A stretch of 32,064 nt of DNA from the NCBI GenBank assembly GCA_017472015.1, contig JAFURC010000015.1, positions 1 to 32,064 of the forward strand, read 5' to 3'. The DNA comes from Bacilli bacterium (GTDB lineage Bacteria > Bacillota_I > Bacilli_A > RF39 > UBA660). The notes beneath the pieces were generated by a model. That model was not told where the DNA came from, did not search any database, and worked only from the letters and a program-made list of their open reading frames with translations. The position numbers and the translations under genes were made by a program. The number at the start of each line of letters is the position of its first letter. The first letter of the stretch is position 1. This document shows positions 1-6,897 of the stretch, one piece after another.

Positions 1-9
1 GCTAGTCAT
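1..9 (-). CDS. 5' end of a leftward gene (partial)
   Basis: On the minus strand an ATG at 9-7 is followed by Thr and Ser codons and runs off the window. A good SD (AAGGAGA, plus-strand positions 17-23) lies 7 nt upstream, which is what makes the start credible. Only three codons are visible, so no function can be given. It is divergent from the transketolase gene. Confidence 0.5.
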
Positions 10-104
10 TATAGTTTCTCCTTACAATATTCATAATATAACATTTTTTTATCAAAAAATAGTCCTATCTTTTTTTAAAATTTTATTATAAAATAATAGT
101 AAAA

Positions 105-130
105 AGACTAAAGGTTTATTCCTCTAGTCT
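105..130 (-). terminator. Hairpin with U-rich tail on the minus strand, in the leader of the leftward gene
   Basis: Arms 105-114 and 121-130 pair over 10 positions with one mismatch around loop TTTATT. Read leftward, the hairpin is followed by TTTTTACT, as in an intrinsic terminator. A TTGACA box (minus strand, 165-160) lies just upstream. The hairpin would therefore sit in the 5' leader of the leftward gene, like an attenuator. No ligand-binding domain is recognised. Confidence 0.35.
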
Positions 131-219
131 AAACTGTAACATGGTTTATAATTATTTTTTGTCAATTATATTTAAAAATAAAAAAACTTTTGATACAATT
201 AAACTAGGAGGATTTATTT

Positions 220-2148
220 ATGTTTAATAAAAATAAAACAGATTATGAATTAGATTTAAAAGGAACAAATAATTTACGGGGATTAGCAATTGATATGATA
301 CATGAAGCTGGTTCTGGGCATCCGGGTATTTGTTTAGGAGCAGCCGGTATTGTTTATACACTTTTTAAAAGACATATGAATATTGATTTAGATAATTTAA
401 ATTATATTAATCGAGACAGATTTATCTTTTCAGCAGGACATGGAGTACCTTTGTTTTATTCAGTTTTATATATGTTAGACTTATTAACTCTTGATGATTT
501 GAAAAGTTTAAGAAAAATTAATTCTAAAACACCAGGACATCCAGAGTATAAAAGAACTCCCCTTGTAGAGATGTCAACTGGACCTCTTGGACAAGGAGTA
601 GGAACAAGTGTTGGAGTATCACTTGCTTCAATGTTTTTAAATCAAAAAACTAATGGATTAATTGATTATTATACTTATGTGTTATGTGGAGATGGAGAAC
701 TTGAAGAAGGAGTTACTTATGAAGCTCTTAGTTTAGCAGGTAATTTAAAACTTAATAAATTAATTGTTTTATATGATAGTAATAATGTAACTTTGGATAA
801 TGAACTTAAAGCATCAAGTTGTGAAGATATTAAAAAAAGATTTGAAAGTATTAACTTTAATGTTATAGAATCAAATAATGATCCAAAAAGTATTGATGAA
901 GCAATTGAGGTTGCCAAAAATTCTCATTTACCTAGTATTATTATTTTTAAAACAATAATTGGGGAATACTCAAAAAATGCTGGTAAAAATATTGTTCATG
1001 GAAAACCTTTAGAAGAAGATGATATTTTAAGTATTAAAGAACAACTTGATCTTCATAAAACTCCATTTACAATTAGTCAGGATGTAAAAGATGATTTTTA
1101 TGAAACTGTTCTTGAAAGAAGTCGAGAAATATCTAAAGAATGGGATAAAAAAATAAATAAACTAGGTGATAGAACTTTAATAGATAAAATAATTAATGAG
1201 GAAAATACTTTTGATTTAGTAAATCTTGATATCGATTATGAAAATAAATCTTTAAGAGATTTATCAGGAGTTATTTTAAACCAAGTTGCTAATAACTTTG
1301 ATTTATTAATAGGTGGATCAGCAGATTTATCTTCATCTTGTAAAACTAATTTAGTTAATGAAGAAATTTTTAGTAAAGATAATTATTCAGGAAGAAATAT
1401 TTACTTTGGTATCAGAGAACATGCGATGGGAAGTATATTAAATGGACTAGCTTTAGTTGGACTTCGTCCATTTGGTAGTACATTTTTAACTTTTTCAGAT
1501 TATGTAAGACCAAGTATTCGTATGTCTGCTTTAATGAATTTACCAGTTTTATATATATTTACTCATGATTCGATTACTGTAGGTGAAGATGGACCAACTC
1601 ATCATGCAATTGAACAGTTGTATTCTTTAGAATTAATTCCTAATTTAAAAGTTTATAGACCATTTGATTTAAATGAATTAATTGGTTGTTATAAAGAAAT
1701 TTTTAGTTCTAAAGATCCTTGTGTTTTAGTACTACCAAGAGATAATAAAGAAATATCAAATAAAACAAAAGCAACTGGAGTAAATGAAGGAGTTTATGTT
1801 CTAATTGAAAATGAAACTGATAATTATGTTAGTTTAATTAGTCATGGAGAAGAATTAGGTCTTGTTTTAAAAGTTTCAAGTAATTTACGAGAACTAGGAA
1901 TTGATACTAAAGTTTATAGTATTCCATGTAAAAAGAATATGAAAAAAGAAGTATTAGAAAAAATTAGATCTGAAAAAACAATTGGAATTACTTTAGGAGT
2001 AAGTGATTACTTCTATAGGATGACAGATAATGTTATTGGAATAAATGAGTTTAGTTTATCAGGATCAAAGAATGAATTACTTGAACATTTTGGATTTACT
2101 GAGCAAAAACTTGAAAGTAAAATATTGGAATACTTAAATAAAGAATAA
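220..2148 (+). CDS. tkt: Transketolase
   Basis: Transketolase (642 aa, close to the usual ~660) moves two-carbon ketol units in the non-oxidative pentose phosphate pathway, using thiamine diphosphate and Mg. The N-terminal cofactor domain shows GSGHPG (31-36), GHG (73-75), GPLGQG (121-126) and the GDGELEEG motif (157-164) with the metal-binding Asn near 188. The pyrimidine-binding domain shows GIREHAMG with the catalytic Glu at about 400, and THDS (448-451) followed by GEDGPTHH. The start is set by AGGAGG (206-211) before the ATG. It is followed 64 bases later by spoIVB in the same direction. The identification rests on these family motifs and is secure. Confidence 0.97.
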   Translation: MFNKNKTDYELDLKGTNNLRGLAIDMIHEAGSGHPGICLGAAGIVYTLFKRHMNIDLDNLNYINRDRFIFSAGHGVPLFYSVLYMLDLLTLDDLKSLRKINSKTPGHPEYKRTPLVEMSTGPLGQGVGTSVGVSLASMFLNQKTNGLIDYYTYVLCGDGELEEGVTYEALSLAGNLKLNKLIVLYDSNNVTLDNELKASSCEDIKKRFESINFNVIESNNDPKSIDEAIEVAKNSHLPSIIIFKTIIGEYSKNAGKNIVHGKPLEEDDILSIKEQLDLHKTPFTISQDVKDDFYETVLERSREISKEWDKKINKLGDRTLIDKIINEENTFDLVNLDIDYENKSLRDLSGVILNQVANNFDLLIGGSADLSSSCKTNLVNEEIFSKDNYSGRNIYFGIREHAMGSILNGLALVGLRPFGSTFLTFSDYVRPSIRMSALMNLPVLYIFTHDSITVGEDGPTHHAIEQLYSLELIPNLKVYRPFDLNELIGCYKEIFSSKDPCVLVLPRDNKEISNKTKATGVNEGVYVLIENETDNYVSLISHGEELGLVLKVSSNLRELGIDTKVYSIPCKKNMKKEVLEKIRSEKTIGITLGVSDYFYRMTDNVIGINEFSLSGSKNELLEHFGFTEQKLESKILEYLNKE

Positions 2149-2212
2149 TTTAAATAATAAATAAAAATTAGTTAATAATAGTATTGTAGTTAATTTTAAA
2201 AGGAGTGGTATT

Positions 2213-3181
2213 ATGAATTTTAAAAGACGACTACTAATACTTTTTTTAACATTTATTATACTTCCTTTAAATACTTTAGCAATTTCTAAATATCTTGTTC
2301 CAGGTGGTGAAAATTTAGGAATTAATATTCATAGTAATGGTATTTTAGTTGTAGGTTTTTATGAAACTTCACAAAGTCCTAGTGATTTACAAATAGGAGA
2401 CTTGATAACTTCTATTAATAATCAAGAAATATCATCTATTGATGATATGTTAAAAATAATTGATACTAATGATGAAACGATAACTTTAACAATTGGTTAT
2501 CAAAGAAATAACAAATTAAAAACAACTAATTTAACTTTAAAGAAAGATGAGAATGGTGTTTTTAAAACTGGTTTATATGTTAAAGATAGTATAACCGGGA
2601 TTGGTACTTTAACTTATATTGATCCAATTACTAATAAGTATGGGGCTTTAGGACATTCGATAACTGATAGTAAAACAAATGTTAAATTTGAAATTAAGGA
2701 TGGGAAAATATTTAAGTCCGATGTTGTATCAATTGATCGAAGTCGTGATGGGAAAACCGGTGAGAAGAATGCTAAATTCTATTTTGACACAGTTTATGGA
2801 ACAATTGAGAAAAATACAGAAACTGGAATATATGGTACTTATAGTGATGACTATAACTCTAAAGATCTAGTTGAAGTAGGAAATATCTCGGATATTAAAC
2901 TTGGAAGTGCTTATATTAAAACAACTTTAGATGATAATAAGGTTGCAAATTTCAATATTGAAATTTTAAGTATTGATGCCGATAATCCCACAAAAAACAT
3001 TTTATTTAAAGTAGTCGACGAAACTTTACTTCTTGAAACTGGAGGAATTGTTAAAGGAATGAGTGGTTCGCCAATTATTCAAGATAATAAAATAATCGGG
3101 GCAGTAACACATACCGTTATAAGTGATAATACCAAAGGTTATGGAATAAGTATTATAAAAATGTTAGAAAGTATGGAATAG
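2213..3181 (+). CDS. spoIVB: SpoIVB, sporulation serine peptidase (S55 family)
   Basis: SpoIVB is made in the forespore and secreted into the intermembrane space, where it cleaves the SpoIVF complex and so releases processing of pro-sigma-K. The protein (322 aa, shorter than the ~425 of B. subtilis) has an N-terminal membrane/signal segment (about 6-24), a PDZ domain (about 37-112), then the S55 peptidase domain. In that domain GALGHSIT carries the catalytic His (148) and GMSGSPI carries the catalytic Ser (286). An AAAAGGAGTGG SD precedes the ATG. The gene for its eventual target, pro-sigma-K, lies ~580 bases downstream, separated by an RNA gene. The family call is firm; the pathway role is taken from B. 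subtilis. Confidence 0.95.
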   Translation: MNFKRRLLILFLTFIILPLNTLAISKYLVPGGENLGINIHSNGILVVGFYETSQSPSDLQIGDLITSINNQEISSIDDMLKIIDTNDETITLTIGYQRNNKLKTTNLTLKKDENGVFKTGLYVKDSITGIGTLTYIDPITNKYGALGHSITDSKTNVKFEIKDGKIFKSDVVSIDRSRDGKTGEKNAKFYFDTVYGTIEKNTETGIYGTYSDDYNSKDLVEVGNISDIKLGSAYIKTTLDDNKVANFNIEILSIDADNPTKNILFKVVDETLLLETGGIVKGMSGSPIIQDNKIIGAVTHTVISDNTKGYGISIIKMLESME

Positions 3182-3204
3182 GAATTAAATTTCCTATTTT
3201 TTTT
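3177..3204 (+). terminator. Intrinsic terminator of spoIVB
   Basis: AATAGGAA (3177-3184) pairs perfectly with TTCCTATT (3191-3198) around a 6-nt loop, followed by a T run. The left arm includes the spoIVB stop codon. Confidence 0.85.
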
Positions 3205-3223
3205 GAAAAAATAAAAAAAACTA

Positions 3224-3252
3224 TTGACAGGTATTCTCGTATATGATATATT
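3224..3252 (+). promoter_or_regulatory. Sigma-A-type promoter of the orphan RNA
   Basis: A consensus TTGACA (3224-3229) is followed after 17 bases by TATATT (3247-3252). It starts just after the spoIVB terminator and has no convincing coding region downstream, so it probably drives the RNA described next. Start expected near 3259. Confidence 0.75.
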
Positions 3253-3258
3253 ATATTT

Positions 3259-3722
3259 GCTTAGTAAGAATAATACTTCATTTGAAAATTGCTTGACTAT
3301 AATATTTATTCAGTGGAATAATATTATAAGCGATGGACTCAATATTTATTCTTTAGAGAATTTATATTTTAGTCTTTATAAATTAATTGATTTTAATTTA
3401 TATTTATAGTTTTTTAACTATTTGTGATAATTGATTTTATCATTTGGTGCCTTTTTGAGTAAGGGTTTTAGTATTATTAATTTAATACTTTGTAGCAATT
3501 AGAATGAATATTATCAGGTTAGAAAAGTTATATTAGGAATATAACCATTATCGCCACTAAGTAGGACAATTGTTTTGAGAGGAGAAACTCAAAGATAAGT
3601 AAGTTGTAGTAAATACTGATAATATTTATTAAATATTTATATTATCTAAAAAATAATATAAATTGTACGACTTTTTTCTAAACTCAATGTAAATAGTTTT
3701 ATCAGAACTATTTATTTTTTTA
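3259..3722 (+). ncRNA. Candidate ~460-nt structured noncoding RNA, family unknown
   Basis: This stretch lies between its own promoter and its own terminator and holds no ORF with an SD. It has strong internal pairing. A hairpin at 3298-3328 has a 13-bp stem with one bulged T and an AGTG loop. A perfect 11-bp long-range stem joins 3507-3517 with 3616-3626. Inside that domain are an 8-bp stem with an AGG loop (3527-3545) and a short TTGAG/CTCAA hairpin. I looked for the conserved cores of RNase P RNA and tmRNA and saw neither. It could be a new family, a large accessory RNA, or a known RNA too diverged to recognise by eye. The confidence is in the transcript, not the function. Confidence 0.6.
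3691..3722 (+). terminator. Terminator of the orphan RNA
   Basis: AAATAGTT (3691-3698) pairs perfectly with AACTATTT (3706-3713) around loop TTATCAG, followed by ATTTTTTTA. It closes the 3259 transcript before sigK. Confidence 0.8.
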
Positions 3723-3765
3723 TTTATTTATTTTGTATTTTTAACATATACTTAATTGGTGGTAT

Positions 3766-4458
3766 ATGTTTTTAAATTTAATAAATATTATTCGTGAAGT
3801 ATGTTTTTTTATGGGAAGTTATTCTAATAATTTATTTCCAGATCCTTTAGATCGTGAAGAAGAAGATAAATGTATTTTAGAAATGCAAAATGGAAGTCAG
3901 GAAGCAAGAAGTAAATTAATTGAACATAATTTACGATTAGTTGCTCATATTGTTAAAAAGTTTGAACATGATGTATCGTTTCAAGATGATTTAATTAGTA
4001 TAGGAACAATTGGTTTAATAAAAGGAATTGATACTTATTCAAAAGATAAAAATGTAAGACTTACTACTTATTGTGCTAGATGTATTCAAAATGAAATATT
4101 AATGTACTATAGAAGTAATAATACATATAGTAAAAATATTTCAATTAATGAAGGAATTGGTTATGATAAAGATGGTAATGAAATAACGATTATAGATGTT
4201 TTAAAATCTGATAAACCGGATTTTGCAATGGATTTATATGAAAAAGAAAATATTAAGTTATTAAGTAAATATTTTAATGTTTTAACTAAAAGAGAAAAAG
4301 AAATAATTGCTTATAGATATGGACTTAATAATTATGATGAATTAACTCAAAAAGAAATAGCTAAAAAGTTAAAAATATCAAGAAGTTATGTTTCGAGGAT
4401 TGAAAAAAGAGCATTAACTAAAATGCTAAGAGAATTTATTTTAAATAAAAAAGATTAG
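3766..4458 (+). CDS. sigK: Pro-sigma-K, late mother-cell sporulation sigma factor
   Basis: The protein (230 aa) has sigma-70 region 2 (IEHNLRLVAHIVKKF, then DLISIGTIGLIKGI) and a region 4 helix-turn-helix ending ISRSYVSRIEKRALTKM. These match sigma-K better than sigma-E. The N-terminus is a short hydrophobic stretch (about 1-17) before SYSNNLFPDPL, the place where SpoIVFB cuts pro-sigma-K in B. subtilis, so it looks like an inactive precursor. The chosen ATG has GGTGG 3 nt upstream (3758-3762). An internal ATG at 3811 would remove the pro-sequence and is less likely. The gene is uninterrupted, with no skin-type element. Promoter type is unclear; a CATATACT stretch (3745-3752) is a weak sigma-E-like -10. 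Spacing to the next gene is 43 bases. Confidence 0.92.
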   Translation: MFLNLINIIREVCFFMGSYSNNLFPDPLDREEEDKCILEMQNGSQEARSKLIEHNLRLVAHIVKKFEHDVSFQDDLISIGTIGLIKGIDTYSKDKNVRLTTYCARCIQNEILMYYRSNNTYSKNISINEGIGYDKDGNEITIIDVLKSDKPDFAMDLYEKENIKLLSKYFNVLTKREKEIIAYRYGLNNYDELTQKEIAKKLKISRSYVSRIEKRALTKMLREFILNKKD

Positions 4459-4501
4459 TATAAATTATATTTAATTATTAATAATAATAGGGGAGGATAT
4501 T

Positions 4502-4849
4502 ATGTTTGATGATATATTAGATAGTGATACTTATATGAAGTGTGATATATATGATATAGGTGATAAATATTATATCGAAATAGATTTACCAGGTTTTAAA
4601 AGAGATGATATTAATATAGAATTTAATCATGGTTATATAAGCGTTTTAGCTAGTAAAAAAGATAGTAGTGAAGTTGGTAATAAAACTTATATTAAAAGAG
4701 AAAGAACTTTTGGTATTTATAAAAGAGAATTTTATGTTGGTAATGTTGATTATAGTAAAATATTTGCTAAATATAAAGATGGAGTTTTATTTATTGAGGT
4801 TTTGAAAAGTAGTGATGATAATAATAAGAAAACTATTGAAATAAAATAG
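4502..4849 (+). CDS. Small heat-shock protein, Hsp20/alpha-crystallin family
   Basis: A 115-aa protein with the alpha-crystallin beta-sandwich: YYIEIDLPGFKRDDINIEF near 17-35, then an ERTFGIYKREF strand and a DGVLFIEV strand near the C-terminus. Such proteins are ATP-independent holdases. Some Bacillota use relatives in the spore coat (CotM), and its position 43 bases after sigK would fit a late mother-cell role, but that is inference. An AGGGGAGGAT-type SD precedes the ATG. It has short terminal arms and no clear C-terminal IxI motif, which may limit oligomer size. Confidence 0.85.
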   Translation: MFDDILDSDTYMKCDIYDIGDKYYIEIDLPGFKRDDINIEFNHGYISVLASKKDSSEVGNKTYIKRERTFGIYKREFYVGNVDYSKIFAKYKDGVLFIEVLKSSDDNNKKTIEIK

Positions 4850-4857
4850 TTTTTTTT
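4829..4857 (+). terminator. Terminator of sigK-hsp20
   Basis: AAAACTATT (4829-4837) pairs with AATAGTTTT (4845-4853), followed by T8 in all. It overlaps the stop codon. Confidence 0.85.
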
Positions 4858-4874
4858 GTAAAATAAAAACGTAT

Positions 4875-4903
4875 TTGACTTTTATGTCATTTTGTGGTAT
4901 AAT
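4875..4903 (+). promoter_or_regulatory. Strong sigma-A promoter with extended -10
   Basis: TTGACT (4875-4880), 17 bases, TATAAT (4898-4903), with TGG directly before the -10 (extended -10). It drives the 4932 gene. Confidence 0.8.
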
Positions 4904-4931
4904 TTAGCCAATTTAAAGGAGTGAGGTTAGT

Positions 4932-6251
4932 ATGGCAAAAGTTAGAAAAGGTCATTTAGGATCTTTAAGGGAAATATTTTTTGGTAATAATAAAGGAAAT
5001 ATAAATAACAAAGAAACAAATTCTAATATCGTTTCTAAACGTGAAACAAAAGAGATTAGAAAAGGTCGTTTTAGAGCTTTAAGGGAAATATTTTTTGGTA
5101 ATAGTAGCAATATAGATGAACTCGTAAAAAAACGTGTTGAAGGACGAGAAAAGGAATTTAAGGAAATTTTAGAAATTTATGATAAAATAAATTCAGAAAA
5201 TAGTTCTAATTATGACATAAATAAATTAAAAGTGATGATATATGAATATCAAACGAAATATGGTTCTCGTCAAACTGATGAAATAGAAGTTTTGTTGAAA
5301 GCAAAATATGGTAAAAATGTTGCTGATGTAAAAACTGAATTAGAGGAGAAAAAAACTACTTTAGTAAAGGAAGCCCAAGCAGAAGTGCGAGAAAAAACAT
5401 TTGAGGAAAGTGTTGTATCTGATGTAACTAGTACAGATTCTGCAGAAGAACCTCTTCCTAAAGCAGTTATTGAAGAAGGTTCTTATGAAAATTCAATGTA
5501 TGAAATGCAAGAAGATGCTGATGAACAATTGAGTAATGATAATGATTTTTTAGAGAGAATTGGTGAAGTTCGTGATGCTTATGGACGATATACAGTAGAA
5601 TCTTTAACTGCTCGTGGAAATGCTGTTAGACATTTGGAAGAAATGGAGAAAAAAAACAAACAATTTTCCGATTTGATTATGGTTTTGGAGAACATTAATA
5701 TGACTAATTTATCTAATACTAATTTGAATGATGTTTGTTCGGAGCTTAGCTTGGAATCACGTATTAAAAAACTTCAAGAAAATCGTTGGGAATTTTCTCG
5801 ATATGTACAAAATTTTGATGAATTATATACTAATTTAGTATTCGAACAACGTTGTCGCGAAATTTTTGAGAATATCGATAGATATGTTGAAAGAATTGAT
5901 GAAGTGAAGAACGAAATTTCACAGAGTGAAAAAGTTACCGAAACTATTAATTCTATTGAAAATTTATATGAGGATTTTTCGAAATCTTTAACAAGGTTAA
6001 CAAAAATAAAAATTCAAGAAGAACAACAAAGAGATTTTGAAAAGTTTATTACTGCTCCAAGTACTGAGAGATTAAATGATATAAGTTCTTTAAAATCCGA
6101 TGAGTTAGAAATGCTGTTAACTTATATTAAAAATAATGAGCAAAAATTTGCAAATCACGAATATTATTATACGACGCTTATTAAAAACATTGAAGAAAGA
6201 TTGGATGAAATAAGTATTGTTGATGATGAAAATAAATCTAAAACAAGATAG
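4932..6251 (+). CDS. Unknown coiled-coil protein with a duplicated N-terminal motif
   Basis: I do not recognise this 439-aa protein. It has no signal peptide or membrane segment. Near the N-terminus a 15-residue motif occurs twice, at 5-19 and 43-57, of form R-K-G-x4-L-R-E-I-F-F-G-N, joined by a polar Asn/Lys/Thr-rich linker. The rest is highly charged, Glu/Lys-rich and predicted by eye to be mostly helical, with likely coiled coil from about 60 to 160 and from 225 to 430, and an acidic low-complexity stretch near 160-200. Start: AAAGGAGTGAGG SD before the ATG. Codon use is less AT-biased than its neighbours (CGT, CGA, TCG and GAG appear), which suggests transfer. The paired motif could be a docking or localisation peptide; nothing in the window shows its partner. 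Confidence 0.75.
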   Translation: MAKVRKGHLGSLREIFFGNNKGNINNKETNSNIVSKRETKEIRKGRFRALREIFFGNSSNIDELVKKRVEGREKEFKEILEIYDKINSENSSNYDINKLKVMIYEYQTKYGSRQTDEIEVLLKAKYGKNVADVKTELEEKKTTLVKEAQAEVREKTFEESVVSDVTSTDSAEEPLPKAVIEEGSYENSMYEMQEDADEQLSNDNDFLERIGEVRDAYGRYTVESLTARGNAVRHLEEMEKKNKQFSDLIMVLENINMTNLSNTNLNDVCSELSLESRIKKLQENRWEFSRYVQNFDELYTNLVFEQRCREIFENIDRYVERIDEVKNEISQSEKVTETINSIENLYEDFSKSLTRLTKIKIQEEQQRDFEKFITAPSTERLNDISSLKSDELEMLLTYIKNNEQKFANHEYYYTTLIKNIEERLDEISIVDDENKSKTR

Positions 6252-6326
6252 ATTTTAATTGATTTTTTAGGTTATTTTGATGATTATTAGTATTTTTTTA
6301 AAAATAGATAAGTTATAATTATTTAT

Positions 6327-6356
6327 ATAGTCAATGCATTAGCATTGGCTATTTTT
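6327..6356 (+). terminator. Terminator downstream of the 4932 gene
   Basis: Eleven-bp arms 6327-6337 and 6342-6352 (one T·G pair), loop ATTA, followed by TTTT. Confidence 0.85.
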
Positions 6357-6784
6357 AATGTATCTAATAACTTAATAAACTATATCTTAGTTATGTTTAA
6401 AGTTATATTTATCAATGAGAAATTATGTAAAAATGAATTTGTTGATCTAACTTAGATGCCCAGTTGAACAGTAAATTACATTGAACTACCTCCTTAATTA
6501 AAATTAGGGAAATTTTTTTGAAAAATAATGTAAAATTTCACTTGTGAGCCCAATTGGTGTAATTTATTGTATGAAAATGCAGAATGGCTTTTTCTAAATT
6601 TGAAAATTCCACTCTAAATATTTGGCGATAAATTTTGCATTGATGGTGCTTATTTGAGGTGTGTCAGTTAATTATTTCTTAAGTAAGTTAACTGATGAAT
6701 CGTTGTTATTAGAATCAATTTCCTTAATTCTTAAATGAATGGCAATATTATGGCCATTCATTAAGTTAAATTATTGCAATAGAA
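6357..6784 (-). other. Non-genic islet, possible remnant of a foreign element
   Basis: About 430 bases without an intact ORF on either strand, visibly less AT-rich than the flanks. On the minus strand several stop-broken stretches read like protein in different frames; one run of nearly 40 codons spans roughly 6500-6615. A near-perfect SD (AAGGAGG) is followed 7 nt later by ATG and at once by TAA (near 6482-6498), a start-stop arrangement. Inverted repeats occur near 6664-6695 (8-bp TCAGTTAA/TTAACTGA) and 6733-6762 (10-bp AATGAATGGC arms). I could not assign it to a known insertion sequence or RNA family. Confidence 0.35.
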
Positions 6785-6837
6785 CAGCAAAAAAGAAAAA
6801 ACTAATTCACTCTTTTTTGTTGATTTTTTTAATTTTT
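6785..6837 (+). terminator. Terminator-like hairpin before the repeat-protein gene
   Basis: CAGCAAAAAAG (6785-6795) pairs with CTTTTTTGTTG (6812-6822) with one G·T, followed by ATTTTTTTAATTTTTC. It implies a rightward transcript ending here, from an origin I cannot see. Confidence 0.55.
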
Positions 6838-6838
6838 C

Positions 6839-6867
6839 TTGAGTTTTGATTTTTGTTTTGTTATAAT
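6839..6867 (+). promoter_or_regulatory. Sigma-A promoter of the repeat-protein gene
   Basis: TTGAGT (6839-6844), 17 bases, TATAAT (6862-6867). Transcription would start near 6874. This excludes an upstream in-frame start at 6853 and fixes translation at 6898. Confidence 0.75.
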
Positions 6868-6897
6868 AACTGCTACTATGTATGTGGGGAAATTAAT

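Noticed and set aside
3224-3409. 61-codon ORF after spoIVB
   Set aside because: It begins at a TTG that is itself the -35 box, has no SD and lies in the structured RNA.
3259-3722. RNase P RNA or tmRNA
   Set aside because: The conserved GAGGAAAGTCC-type core and the tmRNA acceptor and T-arm sequences are not seen.
6853-6897. Upstream start for the repeat protein
   Set aside because: It lies before the -10 box and the expected transcription start; ATG 6898 has the SD.
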